From: Limnoperna fortunei
Lineage: Eukaryota; Mollusca; Bivalvia; Mytilida; Modiolidae
Length of the DNA: 64,000 bases
NCBI GenBank assembly: GCA_944474755.1
Contig: OX104115.1
Span: 58,470,648 to 58,534,647 of the forward strand
Direction: 5' to 3'
A model generated the notes under the pieces. It did no database searches. It was not told the origin of the DNA and was given only the letters and a program-made list of their open reading frames with translations. Shown piece by piece: positions 58,901 to 64,000 of the stretch (the stretch's first letter is position 1; every line of letters starts with the position of its first letter). Position numbers and translations under genes: made by a program.

Positions 58901-61633
58901 ACCGTCATTTGCATCGTTGCATAATCTTCTAGACTTGTATATTATTATTTTTATTTGTTTATGCGGTATCGTCATGTTTGTCGATCCAATACTAAATAGG
59001 TGTACTGGTTAAGCAGCTTTCTTTAAAACTCTTTATATATATATATATATATATATATCGTTCAAATCAGGATTATGTCCTCTTTGCAGCTACGCAAAGA
59101 AACAATTTAGCTTGGACTGCATAAAATTACATTCGTAAATCCATATAAATTAATTCTAAAGGTTCTAGATCAGCGAATTAGCATTATTCGTACCTTTAGT
59201 TTCCTATTTTGTACAATAGAAAATAAATTTGATTGCAATCAAAATAGTTATTTATGCAGCTATAATTGCGTATTTAATGTAGGTCCAATTGTGATTTTTT
59301 CAAATATATTACTCTTCTTGACTTTGATTACTTGATTTATTGATACAATTACAGAAGATTGTTATTTCTATTAGAAGTCTGTAAAAAACACATCGCAAAA
59401 AGTTTTTATAGCACCGATGTGTCCCAGATGTGCACAACTGCATTAAAGTTGTACTTCCTGCTGCCCATTTCAATGTGACGTCAGAACAAAACCTGGTGTG
59501 GTATGGCGTTGTCTTCCATGAAGTTGGGTTTCGTCGAAATTGGATGATAATCAAAATTAGGGAGTGCGTTTGTTTTTAGAATTGTTTTTTAAAATGTCAT
59601 ATGAAATTCATCTTGAAGCCATTACTGTGACACCAACAATATTGCATTCTTCATAAGCAGTCTTTGGTTTCCGTCAATAACAAACTCAACCGTTCGTTAC
59701 ATGCAATATAAATCGGCATCGTAGGACCAAAGGAAGTTTTCAAAGAAGCTGTATTCCATTGAAGAAGGCTGGGCACAATTGTAAGCGTGCTGTTTTTATG
59801 TCTCTTTCTGTAATATTATTGCTGAAGGCACAACGTTTGACAAACGGTGTCATTTCAACGCAGCTTCATTGTAACAAACGGTTTCTGGTTACACGTTGGT
59901 AAAGAACCATGTCTTCTCGATCAGATCTCACTGGGGGTCTTCCAGGAACTGGACGGTTCTTAACATAATTTGTATCGTTTAATATTTCCTTATGATTTGA
60001 CTAATCATTGAATATTAGTTAACTACACTTAGAGAAAATTGTCTTGAGTGACATCCCGCCTCTGTCATCCAAATCATTTGCCATTGATCCTTATTGGAAA
60101 GCAAAGTCGGACCCGTTTCAGCAATTTTAAAACCTGATTAAAACCAACCAGCGTACATAGACATGAAAAATGACACGTACAAAAATATCAAGTTCCTGTG
60201 AGTGAAAATTTTTGCAGACGATAATGTTTTTTAACAAAAAATTCATTCTACATTTGTTTTGAAAAATAAACTGCAAATACATGTCTGAATTATGGTTATT
60301 CTATCATATACATGCATTTGTGAGTGTTATATACGAAGTACGCATTATTAAAAGTACTGATTGGTTTCTACGTCTGCCATTTTGATACAATATTTAGATC
60401 TTTAAATTAAATAAACTTTAAATTAATGTTTCGTTATGTTTGCGGCCAATTTTAGCATACTTGTTCGTTATAAATGTCGCCAGCTGTTATTTTAGGAAAC
60501 TCCTGACGAGCCAGTCAGCGTAAAACAACAGCAACGTTTTTGTAAAAATCAACATTTCATTGAATTATAGTTCAGCAGCAATAGCGTGCTATACTTTTAA
60601 AGTTTAACTTTATAATGAACCAAACAATTGTCTTAAACTGGCGTTGTCGAAAATCATGTCTGGACTAAAAATAAATTAATGGTTTTCTCCACATATGCTT
60701 TTTCTTAGTTTTGTATAACAAACTGTATGGCTCTTGAATACTTCGATGTGTCTCTCTACATTACCCAATAACAATGAAACTTTTATTATAGCAAAAATAC
60801 AATAAACGTATAAGTTATTGTCGTACATATAATTTGTATTGTATATTCAAGTCACACCCAATTTGTTTATTTTTTATCACAACATCTAAATATAAGTACT
60901 TGCACAATCCAAATATACTTTTCTTGTAAACAAGAGCCTTAGTGGTCAGTCTACTTTTAATCGCGTTTAGTCGACACTGAGTTTGAGGGATCGAAGTTCA
61001 CTGTTAGAAGGTGTACTCGACACCTTCCCTAACTTTCAATTATTGTCAGTTTTTCTACCGCAATTTTTGCGCACATTCCAGCTGCTACCTGCCTCCCCCC
61101 AATAAAAACTGGACGGAATGATGCAGCTAAAAATTACGTGCTTTTGTTTATGTTCCACATCAAACACTGTTGATTTTGACTAGATCTACTCAAAATGTGA
61201 GGAACAACTTCACTTTGGACTCATTTAAATACGGATATGTAATTACAGAGGTAAAAAAGAAGCGCATTGTCCCCCTCCCCCCGCCCCAAGTAAAGCAATT
61301 AAACAAGTTGTGTTACTCAGAACTCTTTCCTTAGAAGAATGCAACATATACTCTATGCTGACCACTTGTTATTTACGCAATACTTGTAACATTATGAATA
61401 AAATAACTTACCAATTACATTTAAAAATGTTAATTTGTCTTGCCAACGATCTTGACAGACATAATAGCCACTGTCAGAAACATTTACATTGCGTATAGTT
61501 AACTTTGATATATTATCGATATAATATTTTTCATCATTTGTCAGCATTTCCCAACCACCAACCACGGCTTGTTGCCATGTTCTTGTAGTGAAAGGACATG
61601 TCAATGTGGCATTATTTCCTTGTACTGCATCAT
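37873..61633 (-). CDS. Gene B: six-Ig receptor with a single degenerate phosphatase domain (5' end off-window)
   Basis: Paralogue of gene A in head-to-tail tandem. In the window: Ig1 to Ig6, a transmembrane exon, a linker exon with a YINP motif, and one phosphatase fold ending at a TAA (37873-37875). The Ig exons match gene A exactly in length (222, 231, 279, 252, 267, 288 nt). The phosphatase part is D2-like: its DFW exon has the 129-nt, phase 0-0 structure of A's D2, and the seven D1 exons of A have no counterpart. The region aligning with [10 protein letters not shown] reads ALIGSNGDDFPACG, lacking the catalytic Cys and Arg, so catalysis is not expected. The signal-peptide exon should lie just beyond 64000. 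The juxtamembrane exon was not found, and the transmembrane exon has a poor donor (GTTGTT), so the link between the two halves is less certain than either half. Confidence 0.82.
38769..38910 (-). CDS. Gene B: exon after the degenerate P-loop
   Basis: 142-nt exon (phase 2-0): SNGDDFPACGALGVCHEVLH, then HSFSILQIAVRLKKNRQELF and QTF, matching the Ixxxv+xlRxxRxxmvQT end of the fold. The GxGR[TS]G Arg is absent. Borders TTGTAG and GTAAGT. Confidence 0.88.
38911..40632. other. Gene B intron
   Basis: AT-rich. A short ACTCATCAGTGCCGCTC stretch near 39490 looks like the edge of a decayed hammerhead repeat. Nothing else recognised. Confidence 0.5.
40633..40766 (-). CDS. Gene B: exon over the missing WPD loop and catalytic Cys
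   Basis: 134-nt exon (phase 0-2): VMRVKLYKTTNWKVEQYIDI, then ELGLVALIG. Where active PTPs have WPD there is NWK, and where they have VHC there is VAL: both the general acid and the nucleophile are gone. Borders AACAG and GTTAGT. Confidence 0.87.
41102..41224 (-). CDS. Gene B: D2-like exon with FFP replacing YWP
   Basis: 123-nt exon (phase 0-0): ISEFFPNTTEP replaces KCxxYWP; SFKVEICYFE and FEFVLDISNK continue the PTP beta-sheet pattern. Borders TTTGCAG and GTATGT. Confidence 0.87.
41524..41652 (-). CDS. Gene B: D2-like DFW exon
   Basis: 129-nt exon (phase 0-0): GYIITTVPHQSQIDDFWTMI then VGYIVLLLHGVET. Same length, phase and motif order as gene A exon 21. Borders AATAG and GTAACT. Confidence 0.9.
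41822..41936 (-). CDS. Gene B: candidate exon equivalent to NRVFL...NYINA
   Basis: Reads DDDVHAEITVENPKINLYEF, then a longer tail ending CMLS at a GTGAGG donor in phase 0, which fits the next exon. Similarity to the PTP motif is weak (INLYEF for YINANY). The upstream junction phase was not resolved: a candidate preceding exon at about 42590-42632 (GATIAEENITKAV) lacks a clear donor. Confidence 0.45.
42275..42490 (+). mobile_element. SINE copy in gene B intron
   Basis: TGCAGGCAGGGTGCGCTCGA and CTACCGCAGGTCCATCGGGG, then a CAAACAAACAAACA tail. The box A region is truncated. Confidence 0.65.
43099..43168 (-). CDS. Gene B: N-terminal exon of the D2-like domain
   Basis: 70-nt exon (phase 0-1): ALERESKPILRDETDYEIIN. 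It occupies the place of [16 protein letters not shown] in gene A. Borders CTAG and GTAAAT. No KNR motif is present. Confidence 0.65.
43682..43795 (-). CDS. Gene B: exon leading into the phosphatase fold
   Basis: 114-nt exon (phase 0-0) ending ARDFIRILQDKSSLSQQI then RKEYE, equivalent to the REEYK or NEEFR stretches that precede D1 and D2 in gene A. Acceptor TTTAG, donor GTACTT. Confidence 0.75.
44268..44341 (-). CDS. Gene B: cytoplasmic linker exon with YINP
   Basis: 74-nt exon (phase 1-0) encoding ELHLYDETQRSHS then TDTYINPSKEL. The entry phase is the same as that of gene A's linker, so a phase 2-1 juxtamembrane exon is expected before it. The YxN motif is kept although the rest differs. 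Acceptor TTTTTAG, donor GTAAGT. Confidence 0.75.
44604..44694. repeat. Inverted repeat (34-bp arms)
   Basis: Left arm 44604-44637 and right arm 44661-44694 are imperfectly complementary (CTGTAAAAGGTGCTAG against CTAGCACCTTTTGAAG) around a 23-nt loop, immediately before the GIY-YIG fragment. Confidence 0.7.
44708..44980 (+). pseudogene. Penelope-like element GIY-YIG endonuclease fragment
   Basis: CIYILTCGTYKFHYVGEKGT, then PLTRHLKSTSHSF, WIHQFNTLEPDELNGR and a stop: the Y-(I)-YVG core and the late REtxWI..L.T..P..LN signature of GIY-YIG domains at the C-terminus of Penelope-like retroelements. An in-frame TGA at 44900-44902 breaks it. A hairpin lies just upstream. Confidence 0.7.
45264..47570. 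mobile_element. Two related elements marked by GGAAAGACCTT
   Basis: AAGGTCTTTC at 45264 and GGAAAGACCTT at about 45283, 46250 and 47555 delimit two head-to-tail units of about 1.0 and 1.3 kb; two boundaries are followed by the same ATTATTATTTTCTTTT tract. The interior is rich in GTCAAAGGTCA and TGACCTTTGACC repeats. No coding potential. It occupies the gene B intron where the juxtamembrane exon is expected. Confidence 0.55.
48316..48421 (-). CDS. Gene B: transmembrane exon
   Basis: 106-nt exon (phase 1-2). EPLKSISIVG leads into a helix VVGGVFGGIVAVVLVVITVF ending VYAKR. Acceptor AAGTTGCAG. The donor position reads GTTGTT, poor against the GTAGTT of gene A. Read-through would add about eight residues (LFDIILFAQ) before a stop, giving a tail-less receptor. 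Confidence 0.8.
49174..49333 (-). pseudogene. Truncated extra Ig6-like exon in gene B
   Basis: Second half of an Ig domain closely related to Ig6 ([10 protein letters not shown], then TDSSIYICYVENQIG and KLVVQG), followed by a usable GTGTAC donor. The first half, including the B-strand Cys, the core Trp and the acceptor, is missing: upstream sequence is AT-rich and unrelated to Ig. No matching fragment is recognisable at the corresponding place in gene A. Read as a decayed third Ig6 copy between Ig6 and the transmembrane exon. Confidence 0.75.
50297..50685. mobile_element. ~390-bp insertion with terminal inverted repeats
   Basis: Present only in copy B, between the segments matching 20100 and 20103 of copy A. 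The ends carry TAAGAATCAGGCA and TGCCTGATCCTTA, imperfect inverted repeats of about 20-27 bp. No ORF. Confidence 0.6.
50886..51173 (-). CDS. Gene B: Ig domain 6 exon
   Basis: 288-nt phase 1-1 exon with WMKDDNM and [17 protein letters not shown], ending KLDVQG; donor GTACGT. Nearly identical to gene A. Confidence 0.92.
51470..51736 (-). CDS. Gene B: Ig domain 5 exon
   Basis: 267-nt phase 1-1 exon with [17 protein letters not shown] and [11 protein letters not shown]. Two Pro to Ser changes are the only differences I find from gene A. Confidence 0.92.
51908..52159 (-). CDS. Gene B: Ig domain 4 exon
   Basis: 252-nt phase 1-1 exon with [19 protein letters not shown] and [13 protein letters not shown]; acceptor TTTTTAG, donor GTACGT. 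Changes cluster in the first third of the domain. Confidence 0.91.
52280..52637. mobile_element. 358-bp insertion with terminal hairpin and ATATTG duplication
   Basis: Absent from copy A, where ATATTGCCATATTTTG is uninterrupted. Flanked by ATATTG at 52274-52279 and 52638-52643. Its right end is a long hairpin (about 52545-52637: ATTACGGCCCTTG against CAAGGGCCGTAAT, with ATTGTCAACC/GGTTGACAAT inside). Non-autonomous DNA element. Confidence 0.75.
52915..53193 (-). CDS. Gene B: Ig domain 3 exon
   Basis: 279-nt phase 1-1 exon with [16 protein letters not shown] and [12 protein letters not shown]; acceptor TCTAAAAG, donor GTATGT. Confidence 0.92.
54367..54406 (+). ncRNA. Decayed hammerhead remnant
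   Basis: CGCCCCTGATTTTTCTTTAT, then GATGAAACGCGC, keeps the outline of the motif but has lost the GA of the core and stem II. It lies inside a ~165-bp insertion (54272-54437) absent from copy A. Confidence 0.5.
55483..55713 (-). CDS. Gene B: Ig domain 2 exon
   Basis: 231-nt phase 1-1 exon with [12 protein letters not shown] and DNGQYQCN; acceptor TTTTTTTCAG, donor GTAAAT. About seven replacements relative to gene A. Confidence 0.91.
58107..58520. repeat. Direct plus inverted repeat (large palindrome)
   Basis: A ~150-bp unit (58107-58256), a partial second copy (about 58257-58376), then the unit inverted (58376-58520), giving near-perfect arms of about 115 bp around a short centre. Each unit includes CACTGACGAAGCCTGTTGG followed by TCAGGCGAAA, which has CTGANGA, a GCCTG/CAGGC stem and GAAA as in a hammerhead core, although stems I and III are not evident. 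Found only in copy B. Confidence 0.8.
58536..58995 (+). mobile_element. Hammerhead-bearing dispersed retroelement fragment
   Basis: Opposite-strand relative of 14810-15310, inside the B-only insertion of about 57720-59093. It is followed by a TA dinucleotide run at about 59033-59059. Confidence 0.7.
58616..58657 (+). ncRNA. Hammerhead ribozyme in a dispersed element
   Basis: CTGATGA, stem II GTC/GAC with loop TTAAGTA, GAAA and ACGCGCGT intact. Stem I is shortened (CCA/TGG). Confidence 0.75.
60935..61130 (+). mobile_element. SINE copy shared with copy A
   Basis: Orthologue of 30755-30965 at the same place relative to Ig1. Confidence 0.65.
61412..61633 (-). CDS. Gene B: Ig domain 1 exon
   Basis: 222-nt phase 1-1 exon with LTCPF and DSGYYVCQ; acceptor TTTGTAG, donor GTAAGT. 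Seven amino-acid differences from gene A, including CC to RW and two Lys to Glu changes. Confidence 0.92.
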
Positions 61634-64000
61634 CTACAAATAAAAAAGTCAAAAGTTTCATGTTTATGCTTACATGTATAAAATCTGTATAAGGTTTCAA
61701 TGCAAACAAGTGATTATAATACGATTAACTATTACAGGTACCAACCTTGGAAATTTCTGTTTCACTTTTCTATAAATATAAAAGGTAGACCATGTGCAAA
61801 TGTTTCACTTCATTTCGTCGAATATGTTTTGTCGACTATTACAGATTAAAATTCCACACTTCATTCGTATTTTGTTTACATGCGACTATATGGACAGCAA
61901 AGCTAATTTTCCGCCATCTTGGTATTTAAAATTTTCAGTAAACAACTTACCAAAACGTCCTAATTTTCTGGTCCCAGTAAAAAAAAGTAAAGTCCAAATC
62001 ATTGTGAACAATCTGTTTTATATTAGTATCTTGATTGTTATATGAGACCAAACGTTCTATATGCATCCAGAGAGTGTGATGTAAACCGTTGCTATCGTTT
62101 AGTTTGGTCAACCGTTTCTTAATTTCATTCATTCTATTTGGAGTCTACATCCACAGATTCAAAAGTGATTGAGTTTCAAAAGATCGATCAATGCCATAAA
62201 GCAATACACAATTTGACAAGATTTGATGTAAAAAGACAAGATTTTCTCATTTTTCTCGCATTTCGAATACAAATAAGAGGAAATAACCGCAGATGACTGA
62301 TTACATCTTATCTGTTGACATTGCTGGTCGTACTGTGTTTAGATTTCTGTTGAATAAAGGAAGAATTTACAATATACGTTATGTTTCGGATACAAACAAA
62401 GAAAAAATAAACCTCGCATCTCCAGTGTAATGTTAAAATCAAAACAATTTTTAGTTTAATGCATATGCCAAGTCTTTATACTCAGCAAGGCAAAAACAGA
62501 CATACAGAAAGTCCAAAAACACAGGAAAGTGCACATTTTGATTTGTGTGTATGTTTCGTTAATTTGATATTGTGAAATCGTTTTTCGGATAAGCAAAACA
62601 TAACGATAGTATACAGTGTGGGAATGTTTTGCCATATCGCGCCCTGGACGAATATTTCTCCACAAGCGGATGCCGTTGCACTCCTAGTGAAATAATCTGC
62701 ACGGAATCATCAGGGACAAACGTTTCATAACTTGATAGAGTCTGGAATTGCTTTATATTAATTGTCGGTATGTAATTTCAATGTAATGTATGTTCTTTAT
62801 TTTAAAATTTTAATCAGTGTTTTAAATTTTTTTTTACAAATAAGTAACTGTTATCCATATACTTTAACACAAATTCTTAGTTTAAAATCTTAGTAAATCT
62901 CAATATTGTTTTGACATAATAAGAACAACAATTATATTAAGTACAACAGCATCAAATTTTTATCTTTGCCTAATTAGAATTTTCATTGGACGAGGATATC
63001 AAGACTTTAAGGAACCCTCGCGTATACTCCGGTTACTTCCCTGAATCGATGACATTTATTCTAAATAGTCACATCGCCGTTAATATAACATATAGGGACA
63101 TAGCATCCTAACTATTTATCATCAATCACCATGACCTTGAAAAGGTTTAAAGTAAAAAAAATCAAGGTCATCTTTTAAATGACTCTTTGTAACTGTAAGC
63201 TCCAGTAGAACGATTAAATTAATTATAAGTAGCCGAATCTCAATAACTAGAACAGGTATTGAGATCGGATCTTCGCTGTTCATTGTTGACCTTTAGAATA
63301 CTCAAGGTCAAAGTTATATTTTTAAATTGTTTTCAATTTATAGTAGGGGCAGTACTAACATACAAAACTTAACTTAAACAAGTCAAAATATCTGCTTTTG
63401 ATATAAAAAATTCCAAACAGCCAGTCAAGTTGACCGCTTTGACAGGACAGAATTTTGTCAAAATCTCTGCTTTTGTCGTCGTTTGTTATGTAAAAAGCTT
63501 GTTTTAGTACGTTACAATTAATTTCTGGAGGTTAAATAAGCATAAAATACAATATTTTAAAAACAAATACTACAATGAAATTCTGCATTACTAATACGCA
63601 TTTGTTTGCAAACTGTTATCAATGATTAAAAACGTACCTAACCCAGAAATTTGACCCCATATCATTTGGGGCAAAATATGTCCAGAAAACTAAAACCAAA
63701 ATTGTCGCGAACGAGGGAGCGAAGGAGTCTAATGTAATATTGTAATGTAAAATATATACATTCTGACCCCCTAATCCAATGAGAACATATCACTGCCATT
63801 TCTGTCAAAAGTTTGAAAGCTGTCATCGGAGATATGTTATCTCTGTTTTGAACTATTTTCAGTCATGATCAATTAATTTATTACGTCATGACTTTGTTGG
63901 GACGTTTCGGTGCATTCATTTGATTGATTAGTCTGTAACGGACATCTCATTGTTACTGATGACGTTAGATTGTAAACAAGTACTTATTCATAAAAACATT
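61634..64000. other. Gene B intron 1 (partial)
   Basis: Matches gene A intron 1 up to about 63690; from there to the edge the sequence (GTCGCGAACGAGGGAGCG onwards) has no match in copy A. No exon found; the signal-peptide exon is presumably beyond 64000. Confidence 0.6.

Larger units (their letters stand above)
55714..61411. other. Gene B intron between Ig2 and Ig1
   Basis: Collinear with 24455-31263 of gene A except for the B-only block of about 57720-59093 (palindrome plus hammerhead element), a smaller AT-rich insertion near 56930-57200, and the absence of the ribozyme array. Confidence 0.7.
49340..63690. repeat. Segmental duplication, copy B
   Basis: Counterpart of 19150-33540. Copy-specific insertions, seen as clean gaps against copy A: about 50297-50685, 52280-52637, 54272-54437, and about 57720-59093. 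The array of copy A is missing here at about 60420-60435. Confidence 0.9.

Overview
This is eukaryotic, AT-rich genomic DNA from an animal, most likely a marine mussel (Mytilus or a close relative). The support is intron-rich genes with GT-AG introns in consistent phase, and bivalve-type repeats: a pearl/CvA-like element with ~160-bp core repeats and an ACGG microsatellite, tRNA-derived SINEs, and the abundant hammerhead-ribozyme repeat containing GACGCGCGTTTCGTC. There are no prokaryotic genes. The species assignment is inference.

The window is built around two receptor-type protein tyrosine phosphatase (RPTP) genes in head-to-tail tandem on the minus strand. Gene A runs from a signal-peptide exon (ATG at 34386-34388) leftwards off the window at base 1. 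It encodes a signal peptide, six Ig domains (one exon each, all phase 1-1), a transmembrane helix, a basic juxtamembrane exon, a linker with YxN motifs, a complete catalytic phosphatase domain D1 (KCERYWP, a WTD version of the WPD loop, and [10 protein letters not shown] split by an intron), and the first half of a second domain D2. The 21 coding exons assigned total 3192 nt (1064 codons) with every junction phase matching.

Gene B enters from the right edge with its signal-peptide exon off-window, and ends at a stop codon at 37873. Its six Ig exons have exactly the same lengths as those of A and are about 90-98% identical in protein. The rest differs: the transmembrane exon is diverged, D1 is absent, and the only phosphatase domain is D2-like with the HCxxGxxR loop destroyed. 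B is therefore predicted to be a receptor pseudophosphatase. The recent duplication (or gene-conversion) block covers roughly 19.15-33.5 kb and 49.3-63.7 kb, i.e. ectodomain exons and their introns but not the signalling exons. Similar ligand-binding faces on catalytic and non-catalytic tails resemble a paired-receptor arrangement.

Region by region: 1-16 kb is the cytoplasmic half of gene A, with SINEs and a pearl-like element in introns. 16-20 kb has the transmembrane exon plus LINE, pogo-like and solo ribozyme-repeat remnants. 20-31.5 kb holds Ig6 to Ig1 of A; between Ig2 and Ig1 sits an eight-unit tandem array (about 27.25-30.0 kb) of a 341-377 bp repeat, each unit carrying a minus-strand hammerhead ribozyme. 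34.3-34.5 kb is the start of A with a TATA-like box. 34.5-37.7 kb is intergenic. 37.9-44.3 kb is the pseudophosphatase tail of B. 44.6-47.6 kb is transposon debris, including a Penelope-like GIY-YIG fragment. 48.3-61.6 kb holds the transmembrane exon of B, a truncated extra Ig exon, and Ig6 to Ig1. Comparing A with B also dates many insertions: the ribozyme array is only in A, while several hairpin or TIR elements and a palindromic block are only in B.
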